A stretch of DNA of 64,000 nt from positions 62,001 to 126,000 of the forward strand of contig CAZBST010000006.1 of the NCBI GenBank assembly GCA_964494805.1, in the 5' to 3' direction. This DNA comes from CAIYOL01 sp964494805 (GTDB lineage Bacteria; Planctomycetota; Phycisphaerae; Sedimentisphaerales; Anaerobacaceae). The position numbers and the translations under genes are program-made. The notes under the pieces are model-generated. The model was given only the letters and a program-made list of their open reading frames with translations. It searched no databases and was not told where the DNA came from. Shown here piece after piece: positions 8,044 through 16,633 of the stretch (position 1 is the first letter of the stretch; each line of letters starts with the position of its first letter).

Positions 8044-9849
8044 ATGTGTGGAATAAACGGTTTTACTTGGGCTGATGAAACCCTTATCAGGGCTATGAAT
8101 CAGGTGACCTGCAACAGGGGGCCTGATGACGAGGGAGTTTTTGTCGATAATAATGTTTCGCTGGGACATAGGAGATTATCCATTATAGACCTTTCATCTG
8201 CCGGCCATCAGCCGATGTGCAACGAAAACGAAACGATGTGGATTATATATAACGGCGAAGTATATAACTTTCGCCCAATCAGAGATGAGCTTGAACGTCT
8301 CGGCCATAAGTTCAAAAGCAAAACCGATACTGAGGTTATCATTCACGCATACGAACAGTGGGGTGTTAAAAGCTTCGATATGTTCAATGGTATGTGGGCG
8401 TTTTGCATATATGACAAGGCTAAAAGTGAGCTGATTCTCAGCAGAGACCGCTTCGGAATCAAGCCTCTTTATTACAGTTTGCATAACGGGCAATTAATTT
8501 TTTCGTCGATGATTTCCGCAATGCTTGCTCATAATATCGAGACCGGCCCCAGCGAAAATGCGATAATGCAGTTTCTGGCGTATAGTCTCGAACACTATAA
8601 TAAAGACACCTTTTTTGAAAATATCTATTCGCTTGAACCAGGCAACTTCCTAAAATACGATTTGAAGACAAAAAACTTTTTTTTAGAGAAGTGGTATGTT
8701 CCGAAGCATCTGGAAAACGTTACTGTTGAGCAGGTTCGCCGGTCTTTCGTTGAGAGTGTCGAATCACAAACTGTTGCGGATGTGCCTATAGGGAGCTGCC
8801 TGTCCGGCGGAATTGATTCGAGCTCGATAGTCTGCACGCTCGACAAATTTCTTCCTTATGCGTTTTATACGTTTTCTTTTATTGCCCCAGGCAGTGCTAT
8901 CGACGAAAGCAAATATATTAAAGAGGTCGGAAAGCGAACAAAGACAAAACAGTTTTTCACACAGATAAGCGAAGAGGATTTTCTGAACGAGTTTCCAGAT
9001 TTTGTTAAAGCTCTGGAAGAACCGGTTCTGGGTTTAAGTCCTTATGCTCAATATCGCGTAATGAAGCTTGCGCACCAGCAGGGGGCGAAGGTTCTTCTCG
9101 ATGGACAGGGCGGAGATGAGATTTTTGCAGGATACGTTTATTACTTCAGCTATAGATTTTTTGACCTGTTGAAGCGTGGGAAGATTTGGAGTCTCGGCAG
9201 AGAAGTATTTTTATATTTGCGCAATTTTAAAGAGCTTATGCCGTTTGGTTTGTTTGCCTTTGTGCTTATGCCGAACTGGCTTAAAAACGGTCTCTGGAAA
9301 ACGGTGGTTAACAAATGGATAAATTACAATTTTTTTGAAGAAGTTTGCGGCGGAAAATTAGACCCACGATGGCAGGGGATGTCTTTGGACCAGGCCCTGC
9401 GATTGACTTTGTTTTCGACTGCCATTCCGCATTTATTGCGATGGGAGGACAAGAATTCGATGAGATGGAGTATAGAAAGCAGGGTGCCTTTTCTGGATTT
9501 GCATCTGGTTGAAACGGCTTTGTCGCTGGCTCCGGAACAAAAGCTTCAAAACGGCAAGACAAAGATTATTTTCAAAAAGGCGGTAAAGGATATTCTGCCG
9601 GAAATGGTAAGCAGCAGAAAAGACAAGATAGGTTTCGGCACGCCTGTGGATGAGTTTTTCAGGAGGGAGAAAATCGTAAAATTCTGCAAAGAGATTATTT
9701 ATTCCGACAGTTTCAAGAGACGACCTTACTGGAAATGGGACAAAGTCGAGAAAATGTTCACCAGCCACATTCAGCAGAAAGGCAATTTCGGCAGGGAGAT
9801 ATGGAAATGGATTAATCTTGAGTTTTGGCTAAAGACTTTTTTCGATTGA
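8044..9849 (+). CDS. asnB: Asparagine synthase (glutamine-hydrolysing)
   Basis: A 601-residue class II amidotransferase. Met removal would expose the nucleophile Cys2 (MCGINGF). The N-terminal glutaminase domain keeps NRGPDDEG and GHRRLSIID. The synthetase domain carries the PP-loop SGGIDSS at residues 254-260 and the later DGQGGDE motif. It makes asparagine, or in glycan loci may amidate an unknown carboxylate. Such AsnB proteins are frequent in exopolysaccharide/PEP-CTERM clusters. Three degraded copies of its 3' end occur within the next 6 kb, so this gene family has been repeatedly duplicated here. Confidence 0.9.
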   Translation: MCGINGFTWADETLIRAMNQVTCNRGPDDEGVFVDNNVSLGHRRLSIIDLSSAGHQPMCNENETMWIIYNGEVYNFRPIRDELERLGHKFKSKTDTEVIIHAYEQWGVKSFDMFNGMWAFCIYDKAKSELILSRDRFGIKPLYYSLHNGQLIFSSMISAMLAHNIETGPSENAIMQFLAYSLEHYNKDTFFENIYSLEPGNFLKYDLKTKNFFLEKWYVPKHLENVTVEQVRRSFVESVESQTVADVPIGSCLSGGIDSSSIVCTLDKFLPYAFYTFSFIAPGSAIDESKYIKEVGKRTKTKQFFTQISEEDFLNEFPDFVKALEEPVLGLSPYAQYRVMKLAHQQGAKVLLDGQGGDEIFAGYVYYFSYRFFDLLKRGKIWSLGREVFLYLRNFKELMPFGLFAFVLMPNWLKNGLWKTVVNKWINYNFFEEVCGGKLDPRWQGMSLDQALRLTLFSTAIPHLLRWEDKNSMRWSIESRVPFLDLHLVETALSLAPEQKLQNGKTKIIFKKAVKDILPEMVSSRKDKIGFGTPVDEFFRREKIVKFCKEIIYSDSFKRRPYWKWDKVEKMFTSHIQQKGNFGREIWKWINLEFWLKTFFD

Positions 9850-10174
9850 TGCCGAAATTTATCTTGACTTTTTGCACCGGCTGTATTAGGATTGTCTGTA
9901 GTGTCTTGCGGAAAAGACTGTTTTTACATCATTGCGAGCGAGGAGCAACCTTAAAGATATGTAGATTGCTGCGGCTTTTTGGCTTTGTAGCGGCGGTGTG
10001 CAGGGGCTTTCTACAGGGCATATTTTAAGAGGAACAAGGAGTTGAGAGTTTTTTGTTGGAGAAGAAGAGAGGCATTCCGGCATTTGGTTTCGGATTCATT
10101 TCAATTCAAGGGATAATAGTGCGCACTGTGCGCATTAGCCTTATTTTTAACAATCTTTTTTAGGAGAGAAAAAA
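9850..10174 (+). other. Gene-free stretch with relic of a dispersed repeat
   Basis: No credible gene. Around 9928-9985 it contains CATTGCGAGCGAGGAGCAA followed by TAGATTGCTGCGGCTTTTTGG. This resembles the two arms of the widespread CATTGCGAG...GCAATC type intergenic repeat. Near 10120 there is a small palindromic GTGCGCACTGTGCGCAT. The purine-rich TTTAGGAGAG just upstream of 10175 is the ribosome-binding site of the next gene. Confidence 0.4.
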
Positions 10175-10906
10175 ATGTTTAGCAAAAAACAACTCGTTAC
10201 AATTCTTTTACTGGCAACTCTTTGTCTGTCGGGAGTTGGAAATGCCGCGAATCTTGTTGCCAACCCGGGATTTGAAACGGCAGAAAGTACAAGCGGTGGG
10301 CGGCCTAGCAGCTATGGCGACTGGAAGGGTGATTACTCTGCCATCGTAGGTCCGACCTTGGGAATTACTCCTTTAGGAGGCTCCAAAATGCTGCAGTATA
10401 TGGGGACAGCATTCTTCGATAGTAGTCCAGGCAATTCAAGTGAGATGTTTCAGATTATAGACATTACCAGCTATCTGCCTTTGGTTTCTTCCGGGAATGC
10501 AGTAGCTACCGCATCCGCCTATTTTAATAGAGTTATGGGAGATGTTCAGACAGATACCACATTTGAAGTGGTACTAATGGCTTATGATGGTTCGCCCAGC
10601 ACCTTTCCATCTCGATGGGAGAGTTCTGCGTATGATTCGGCACTCACTTATAATCAAGGCGGAGGTCTTCTTACGGATGGTTTGGTCGAAACGTGGGAAC
10701 AGCTTGATACCCCGCTTCTTAATTTGCCGACCAATACTACTTTTCTTGTTATCGATTTATATGCGTACGAAGATGTTTTTAATGATACCTCTTATCCTGA
10801 GTTTGACGGGCATTTTGTTGATAATGTTTCTGTGCAGATAGTTCCTGAGCCGTCAACGGTGATTCTGCTTGCTGCAGGGATTTTCGGCCTGCGAAGGCGC
10901 AAATAA
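10175..10906 (+). CDS. PEP-CTERM sorting-domain secreted protein
   Basis: A 243-residue exported protein. It has a signal peptide (KKQLVTILLLATLCLSG then NAANL) and a C-terminal sorting tag: VPEPSTVILLAAGIFGLRRRK, with Pro-Glu-Pro, a hydrophobic helix and a basic tail. PEP-CTERM proteins are cut by an exosortase at the inner membrane and are tied to extracellular polysaccharide. The body begins NLVANPGFE and is probably a beta-sandwich carbohydrate-associated domain; no enzyme motif is visible. Its place downstream of asnB and glycosyltransferases fits such a locus, although no exosortase is in the window. The ribosome-binding site is TTTAGGAGAG. Confidence 0.9.
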   Translation: MFSKKQLVTILLLATLCLSGVGNAANLVANPGFETAESTSGGRPSSYGDWKGDYSAIVGPTLGITPLGGSKMLQYMGTAFFDSSPGNSSEMFQIIDITSYLPLVSSGNAVATASAYFNRVMGDVQTDTTFEVVLMAYDGSPSTFPSRWESSAYDSALTYNQGGGLLTDGLVETWEQLDTPLLNLPTNTTFLVIDLYAYEDVFNDTSYPEFDGHFVDNVSVQIVPEPSTVILLAAGIFGLRRRK

Positions 10907-10935
10907 ATATTCAGGTCTGTAAGCTTGAAACACCG

Positions 10936-11061
10936 GCCTTGCCGGAAATGAGACAAAGTCTATAAAGTTTTTACCAGCCATATTCAGCAAAAGGCGACTT
11001 CGGCAGAGAAATCTGGAAGTGGATTAATCTCGGAAGCTGGCATAAGAAATATTTTGATTGA
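10936..11061 (+). pseudogene. Degraded 3' end of an asnB gene (copy 1)
   Basis: This stretch aligns with the last 120 or so bases of the intact asnB (9725-9849). The DNA reads CCGGAAATGAGACAAAGTC, then CCAGCCATATTCAGC, then CGGCAGAGAAATCTGGAAG, and ends in a codon run for KKYFD and a TGA. A stop codon replaces the Trp codon and a base is missing after CAGCAAAA, so it is not expressed as AsnB. It is what remains of an asnB paralogue whose body was deleted. Confidence 0.8.
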
Positions 11062-11197
11062 GCTGCCGGATAAAAGAGTGTAGAATATTTCCAAATGTAA
11101 CTATGTATATTATCCGACGCTATACGTCAAAAAGCTGAGAATAAATTAAATAAAAGAAAATTGTGGTGGTGAAAATCAGCAATAAGGGATTTTGTCG

Positions 11198-12451
11198 ATG
11201 AGGTACAGATTGCTGGATGTACTGGAGTGTCCGGAGTGCGGAAGTCCATTCCGTGTCCTTCCTTTCGAGATTATTTCTTTGCCAAGTAATCCCATGATTA
11301 AGGATGGTCGTCCTGTTTGTGACCAAGGCTGCCCATGGGGACAAGTTGAGCCGAAATTTAAGTATCAATGCCAACAGTGTTTCTGCAGGGACGTCCACGT
11401 GGGAATTATTCAATGTGGGCAGAATCATCTTTTCCCTGTGGTCAATGGAATTCCCCGGCTTCTGCCGAACGCTATGGCTGGAGCAGTTCCGTCGCTGCAG
11501 CAGCACCTGACTAACCTGCCGTCAGACGTAAGAGATATTTTGCTCAGTCAAACCAGGGCCAAAGATAAAAACTTCGAAAAATACTTCAGGCATACTCTGG
11601 ACAGTTTCTCATCGGAATGGGGTGCGATAAGAGAGTCGGAAAGGGCGTGGGGTCGGGATGTACCAGCGAGAAGAAAACTCTTTCTGGATTGCGTGGACTT
11701 AGCAATTGAGGACATGCCGGGCAAAAAGATTCTGGATGCAGGTTGTGGTCATGGAGAGGTCGAGCTGGCACTGGTCAAGACGGGAGCGGAAGTATTCGCA
11801 ATCGATATTTCCTTTTCAGTTGATGGAGTTAGAAACTATCTTGGAAAATCCGAACCTGCCTATGCTTCTCTTGTTCATATCGTTCATGGCAACATACATA
11901 GACTTCCATTTAGGCAGGAATTTTTTGATATAATTCACAGCGCCGGGGTTCTTCATCATACCCCCGATACTTTCCGTGGTTTTGAGGTATTATCATCGAG
12001 CCTCAAAAACGGCGGCATCGGCTACATTGAGATTTATACTGCGGAGCGGAGAAACCCCATCGAGTACGCAGTAAACAGGGTGTTTCGAGTTGTTACGACT
12101 CGATTGCCACATCCTATTCTCCATTTGTTTTGCTTTGTAGGTGCCCCCATTTTATGGCTTTATACTCACTCTTACAATGCACTTACGGGCAAAAAACTGT
12201 ACGTAAAACGAACCGTTCGCGAAATGGAACTGTCTCTATTTGATAATTTTTCTCCTCGATACCAGCATCACCACACACTTGAGCAGGTAATGAATTGGTT
12301 CGACCGTCTGGGGTATAGTAACATTAGAAAGACCTGGGAAAGCAAGAGTGGGAACGGGGTAGCCGGAACCAAGCGAGCCGGCTCAAAAGACGGACGGCCG
12401 CGCGGTAGACCGCGGGAAAAACTGCGGCAGAAAAATCTGGAAGCGGATTGA
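11198..12451 (+). CDS. SAM-dependent methyltransferase with zinc-ribbon-like N-terminus
   Basis: The N-terminus has Trm112-like cysteine pairs (CPEC; C..GC; CQQC). A class I methyltransferase domain follows, with motif I LDAGCGHGEVE, an acidic strand end (FAIDIS) and the HSAGVLHHTP segment typical of methyltransferases acting on small molecules or sugars. ATG 11198 is preferred over TTG 11192. The last 24 or so residues (after GVAGTKR) are very basic and Arg/Gly/Pro-rich. They are translated from DNA that includes an out-of-frame asnB relic. The related protein at 13442-14431 stops right after the corresponding GTKK. The original stop was therefore probably lost and the tail is accidental coding. 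Confidence 0.8.
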   Translation: MRYRLLDVLECPECGSPFRVLPFEIISLPSNPMIKDGRPVCDQGCPWGQVEPKFKYQCQQCFCRDVHVGIIQCGQNHLFPVVNGIPRLLPNAMAGAVPSLQQHLTNLPSDVRDILLSQTRAKDKNFEKYFRHTLDSFSSEWGAIRESERAWGRDVPARRKLFLDCVDLAIEDMPGKKILDAGCGHGEVELALVKTGAEVFAIDISFSVDGVRNYLGKSEPAYASLVHIVHGNIHRLPFRQEFFDIIHSAGVLHHTPDTFRGFEVLSSSLKNGGIGYIEIYTAERRNPIEYAVNRVFRVVTTRLPHPILHLFCFVGAPILWLYTHSYNALTGKKLYVKRTVREMELSLFDNFSPRYQHHHTLEQVMNWFDRLGYSNIRKTWESKSGNGVAGTKRAGSKDGRPRGRPREKLRQKNLEAD

Positions 12452-12484
12452 TCTCGAAAGCCGGCTGCGGGAATATTTCAACTG
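12420..12484 (+). pseudogene. Degraded 3' end of an asnB gene (copy 2)
   Basis: The stretch containing GCGGCAGAAAAATCTGGAAG, then GGATTGATCTCG and ending AATATTTCAACTGA, aligns with the final codons of asnB copy 1 and of the intact asnB. These encode GREIWKWINLE...FD-stop. It is partly read in another frame as the tail of the upstream methyltransferase and overlaps the 3' end of the convergent flippase gene. Being only about 65 bases long, the match is short but it is base-by-base consistent. Confidence 0.65.
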
Positions 12485-13449
12485 ACCGGTTCGCGCTTAG
12501 TATAATCTTTACGGTGCCGTAGAAGGTCGATACCGCCAAAAATCACAGCAAGCGATATAAGGACGGTTGTACCTATTAACCTCATAAAGCCGGAGACAAG
12601 CACGCTCTCTGCCATGCCGACCCCCATTTGTGTGCCGAAGAAACCGTAGGCAAGTTCCTGTACGCCTAAGTTTGCCGGCGTAATATTTACATAGTCACCA
12701 ATCTTTAGCAGGACGTAAAACATAACCACAGTAGGTATGTTCAGTCTGATGCCGAGAATGAGAAAGCAGAAATGAAGCAGCCCTGTTATACAGGCAAGTA
12801 TAGCAATGTTTATCAGGATGATTTTTGCCAGATAGGTAACGTCTTTGATGTTGTTGACAGAAACTGACAAAACTTCCGACGTTTTTGAATGCAACCAGGC
12901 CAGACGAGAATGATTAAATTTTATTTTTCGCCACAATATTTCAATCAATATCGGCGCAGTGATGATTACTATTATTATAACGAGCAGGATTTTCCATGCG
13001 ATTAACCGGCCGATCTGCAGATCCGGTTTGAGGAATATTATAATTAATGCGGATATAAATAAATTCATAATAAGGTCCATCCACGCGAAAGAGGCATAGC
13101 TGCTGATGTATCTGGTGTATGAGACATTATAATTGCGTTTAAGCTGTATGCCGCGATAGACATTGCCTGTCTGCGGGAAGACCATATTGAGAAATGTGCC
13201 GAGTATAAAGATTTTAAACCAGCCGAAAAAAGGCAATTTGCTGCTGCTGCACTTTTCCAGAATAGTCCTGAGCAGCAAGGCCAGCATCGGAAAATATAGT
13301 ATTTGAAATGTGATAGCAGAAAAAATAGAGACCGGGTCAAGATTAAAAACGAGATGTAAAGTGTCTTTGTTTTTGTAGAAAAACCTGACCAGGTAAACAA
13401 TACAAACGGCGACTAAAATCAGACGTGCTGTTTTTTTGAACTTATTCAA
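12478..13449 (-). CDS. Flippase-like membrane protein (UPF0104/AglD family)
   Basis: A 323-residue polytopic membrane protein with about eight hydrophobic helices. It belongs to the lysylphosphatidylglycerol-synthase transmembrane (flippase-like) family. Family hallmarks visible are a PQTGNVYRG loop after helix 3 and the late motif NITPANLGVQELAYG (compare the usual P..G-G..E). Members are thought to move lipid-linked sugars or lipids across the inner membrane. Its start overlaps the end of the upstream methyltransferase gene on the same strand by 8 bases, so it is translationally coupled in a minus-strand operon. Confidence 0.8.
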   Translation of the reverse strand: MNKFKKTARLILVAVCIVYLVRFFYKNKDTLHLVFNLDPVSIFSAITFQILYFPMLALLLRTILEKCSSSKLPFFGWFKIFILGTFLNMVFPQTGNVYRGIQLKRNYNVSYTRYISSYASFAWMDLIMNLFISALIIIFLKPDLQIGRLIAWKILLVIIIVIITAPILIEILWRKIKFNHSRLAWLHSKTSEVLSVSVNNIKDVTYLAKIILINIAILACITGLLHFCFLILGIRLNIPTVVMFYVLLKIGDYVNITPANLGVQELAYGFFGTQMGVGMAESVLVSGFMRLIGTTVLISLAVIFGGIDLLRHRKDYTKREPVS

Positions 13450-14431
13450 GTTTTTTTGTTCCTCTTGCTTCTATGCCGTTGTAGCCGTAATGGACGTCAA
13501 TATCACTTAATCCTGCCTCCCGGAACCATTCTCTTACGGTTTTCAGCGTTTGTGGATAATCATATCGCGGCGAAAGCATATCAAAGGTGTCGAGATACGC
13601 CCATTCTTTCAGCATTTCATCTTTTAATCCTATTTGGCTGTAGTCGGCAATACACAGTGCCCAGTTAATTTTGGAGCCTATTTTAGGAATCCTGCGGATA
13701 ATATTGGCAATCGGCCACATAAAATCGACATATTTTTTTGTACATCGGTAAAGTTTGTTCGCATCCATATTTTTTATGAAGAATCTTACATAGTATTTCG
13801 CGGCCAGATATATACTTGGTGTTTTCTTATAGACATCTATTACCAGGTTGCCGTTTTTTTTCAGATATTGAGGCAGCGTCATAAATGCCTTGTGAGGATC
13901 GGGGGTATGCTGAATGACTCCGATGCAGAACAATTTATCAAAGAATTGTTTCCTGAAAGGCAGCGAGTAAATATCCGCCTGTACGATGAAGACATTTTTT
14001 TTGCTGCCGTTTGATTTATAGTTTGCTTCGACCGCATTGCTGTAATCTGTGCTGATAACAAATGCGTCGGTTGAGGCCGCCTGTTCCGTAAATCGGCCTG
14101 AGCCGCTTCCGATTTCCAGTATCATTTCGCCTTTGAGATTTCTCGGCCAGCCGGTTTCTTCAAAAAATCTTTTTTCTGAGCAGTTCAGGCCGCTGTAGCT
14201 GTCATATTGAGTCTTCGAATGTATGTTCCATTCCAGGCCGAAGCTGGATGCGTAATTTTCCTTCGGCACAAAACGGGGGATATTGTTGATAATTTTATAA
14301 GAGGCAGAACACTTCCGGCATATTATCAAACCTGATTCAATATGGCCGGAGTTTTCTTTGATTATCTCCTTGATTATAAGGTCTCCGCTACATTTCGGGC
14401 ATAACAGGTATTTGATATATTCGGCTTTCAT
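13442..14431 (-). CDS. SAM-dependent methyltransferase with Trm112-like N-terminus
   Basis: A 329-residue relative of the plus-strand methyltransferase at 11198. The N-terminus has two Cys pairs (LLCPKCSG and IICRKCSA) followed by INNIPRFVP. The methyltransferase domain has motif I MILEIGSGSGRFTEQ, the acidic VISTDYS, and CIGVIQHTPDP. It probably methylates a sugar or lipid-linked precursor of the glycan. It ends in GTKKLE. It lies 4 bases downstream of the GT4 gene and overlaps the flippase gene, forming a three- or four-gene minus-strand operon. Confidence 0.8.
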   Translation of the reverse strand: MKAEYIKYLLCPKCSGDLIIKEIIKENSGHIESGLIICRKCSASYKIINNIPRFVPKENYASSFGLEWNIHSKTQYDSYSGLNCSEKRFFEETGWPRNLKGEMILEIGSGSGRFTEQAASTDAFVISTDYSNAVEANYKSNGSKKNVFIVQADIYSLPFRKQFFDKLFCIGVIQHTPDPHKAFMTLPQYLKKNGNLVIDVYKKTPSIYLAAKYYVRFFIKNMDANKLYRCTKKYVDFMWPIANIIRRIPKIGSKINWALCIADYSQIGLKDEMLKEWAYLDTFDMLSPRYDYPQTLKTVREWFREAGLSDIDVHYGYNGIEARGTKKLE

Positions 14432-14435
14432 TGTA

Positions 14436-15359
14436 TCAGTTGTTTATCACGTTGTTGTAAATATCTATAATTTTGCGGGCAACATTATTTATTTCCAGAT
14501 GTTTTATGTTATTCCGTCCGTTGGTCGGTTTTGCGAAATTAAGTGCTTTTTTCAGTTTGTCCACGACGTCTGCAGGGTCATAGGAAGCGATATAGCAGCT
14601 GTCAATATTTGATATTATTTGCGCTGCATCGCCCGCATCAGTGGAAACAATCGGCAGATTGCAGGCCATCGCTTCTTTGATTACATTGGGTGAGCCTTCG
14701 GATAACGAAGTAAGCAGCAAAACATCTGCAGCATACATATAAAAGGGGACAAGGTTAAAGTCGATTCCGCTGATGATATTTAATTCGACATCCTGAGAAT
14801 TTAATAATTTAAATGCTGCGGCAGCCAGTGGATAATTTTTTACCTTTAGATTTGGGTCGGCGGCGACAAAAATTATGTGTTTTTTTTCACTGAAGCCGAC
14901 TTTCTTACGAGCCGTGTTTTTCTCAATGAATTTAAATTTCTCAAAGTCCACGCCGTTAGGTACTACCAGGGCGTCCGTAATTTTTATACGATTTTTTGTC
15001 CTTTCTGATTTTACGATAACAGCCTTCCATCGATATTTGCGCAAAAATCTTGCAAAACTTCGTATGAGACAACCACCGAGGACAGTGCCTCCCATCAGCG
15101 AAACAACTAGCGGGCGGGCCCCAGCAAAGGTGGCAAAAAAGGCGGATAGTGAATAGTGTGCATGAACTATGTCAAATTTATGAGATTTGAGATATTTTCT
15201 TAGTTTGAAAATTCCTGCAGGGTAACCGCCTAAGAAGTTTCCCCTGAAGGTAAAATATTCAACTTCTATTCCGTTATTCCTCAAAGATTCACCCTGGCTT
15301 TTTATTACAGGGCTGATGCCAAATTGTGAATTGCCGCTGCAGACAAAAAGGACTTTCAT
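14436..15359 (-). CDS. GT4-family glycosyltransferase
   Basis: A 307-residue GT-B fold glycosyltransferase. The start MKVLFVCSGNSQFGISPVI is followed by the HAHYSLSAFFA acceptor-side segment. The C-terminal donor-binding domain reads LLTSLSEGSPNVIKEAMACNLPIVST, the classic E-x7-E element of GT4 enzymes. It is somewhat shorter than typical members (about 350-400). The start overlaps by four bases the end of an asnB relic upstream, so it was probably translationally coupled to an intact asnB in the past. Confidence 0.85.
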   Translation of the reverse strand: MKVLFVCSGNSQFGISPVIKSQGESLRNNGIEVEYFTFRGNFLGGYPAGIFKLRKYLKSHKFDIVHAHYSLSAFFATFAGARPLVVSLMGGTVLGGCLIRSFARFLRKYRWKAVIVKSERTKNRIKITDALVVPNGVDFEKFKFIEKNTARKKVGFSEKKHIIFVAADPNLKVKNYPLAAAAFKLLNSQDVELNIISGIDFNLVPFYMYAADVLLLTSLSEGSPNVIKEAMACNLPIVSTDAGDAAQIISNIDSCYIASYDPADVVDKLKKALNFAKPTNGRNNIKHLEINNVARKIIDIYNNVINN

Positions 15360-15719
15360 TTAGCTAACCCGTGTTTAACCAACCAAACTTCGAAGAACAG
15401 CAATGACCAAATTAAGTTCATTGCATAACGGCTTACGTTTTTATTTGCTTTTATTAGTTTAAAAATTTTATCAATTTTATCAGCGTTAAAGTTCCTGATT
15501 AAGACTCCATTCATAACTGTTTTGTAGAAATAGTCATAGTTTGCATCTGTCTTCAGCCATCGATACAGTGACGGTACGGATCTACTTTTGGCTCTGTATA
15601 TATAATCTTTTGGCATATATTTTTCAAGGAGCTTTTTCAGCAGCTATTTGCTTTCGTTGTTATTGTCGAAGAATTTGGGAGACTCATTGCCCAAAGGCTA
15701 TTAATGCCGCCGGTAGTCT
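15356..15719 (-). pseudogene. 5'-truncated asnB with nonsense codon (copy 3)
   Basis: Reading on the minus strand, the frame gives FFDNNNESK-stop-LLKKLLEKYMPKDYIYRAKSRSV and ends LFFEVWLVKHGLA. This is the C-terminal region of an asparagine synthase: compare LPEMVSSRKDKIGFGTP and the final WKWINLEFWLK region of the intact gene. A TAG replaces a sense codon, probably CAG, just before LLKK, and the rest of the gene is absent. An 86-codon frame from ATG 15616 remains open but would lack all catalytic motifs. The three asnB relics in this window differ in how much was retained. Confidence 0.75.
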
Positions 15720-15954
15720 TGAGATCTTAAGCGGCAGGCAGTTAATAAGCTATCCTATAATAGACCTTTTTTTGATTTGTTTGTTTGATTGTGTCATTAT
15801 ATAATCAAATGTAACTGGTATCCCAATAAAGGGTTATCGCATTAGAAAGGATATAGCTTGGCTGCTGAAATAGAAAATGAAAAGGATTTGTCGTCGAGAG
15901 TATATTTAGCCGCATCGATGAATCAAAAACCTGTTTGCAGCAATTGAAATTATT

Positions 15955-16563
15955 ATGGTAAAGCAAAATGTGGTTAGAGGATACGGCCCTTTCGATATGT
16001 TTCTGGCAAAGCAGAGACATAAAATAGCTGAGGAAAAAATAAAGTCCGCCAATAAATCCGGACGAATTCTGGATGTAGGGTGTGGGAGTTATCCGTTATT
16101 TCTTCTCAATGTGGATTTTCCGGAAAAGTACGGTTTGGATAAAATATCTCAAAATGAATCCGATGAAAATATAATCAAACAGGGAATTACCCTTATCAGC
16201 AGCAATTTTGAAGAGGTGGGAAAATTCCCTTTCGAAGATAATTATTTCGATGTTGTAACTATGCTGGCGGTTTTTGAACATATTTTCCCGGAAAACCTTA
16301 TTAAGGTGCATAAGGAGATTTACAGAGTTTTGAAAAAGGGCGGCATATATATTATGACTTCCCCTGCGTTCTGGACGGAGTATTTGCTGAAAACTTTGGC
16401 GAAATTGCGGCTAATAAGTGATGTTGAGATTAAAGACCATAAGGGGTATTATACCCATTCAGCAATATCGCGCGTACTTCAGGCGGCTGATTTTCCGAAA
16501 GGCAACCTGCGGTTCGGATATTTTGAATTGTTTATGAATATGTGGGCAACGGCGGTCAAATAA
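15955..16563 (+). CDS. Small SAM-dependent methyltransferase
   Basis: A 202-residue class I methyltransferase. Motif I is ILDVGCGSYPLF and the post-I acidic residue is in YGLDKIS. Motif IV is FDVVTMLAVFEHIFPE, and the hydrophobic strand LKKGGIYIMTSP follows. It is of the Methyltransf_11 type often seen in polysaccharide clusters, acting on sugar or lipid acceptors. No strong ribosome-binding site precedes ATG 15955. The substrate is unknown. Confidence 0.8.
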   Translation: MVKQNVVRGYGPFDMFLAKQRHKIAEEKIKSANKSGRILDVGCGSYPLFLLNVDFPEKYGLDKISQNESDENIIKQGITLISSNFEEVGKFPFEDNYFDVVTMLAVFEHIFPENLIKVHKEIYRVLKKGGIYIMTSPAFWTEYLLKTLAKLRLISDVEIKDHKGYYTHSAISRVLQAADFPKGNLRFGYFELFMNMWATAVK

Positions 16564-16633
16564 ATTAATGTGGTAATATTTTTCAGGCGAATTTTTTAGA
16601 GCCAAAGACAAGGATTTTTTTGAAGAAAATTTT

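Noticed and set aside
9825..10028. 67-codon frame after asnB
   Set aside because: It starts within asnB and is read through dispersed-repeat DNA.
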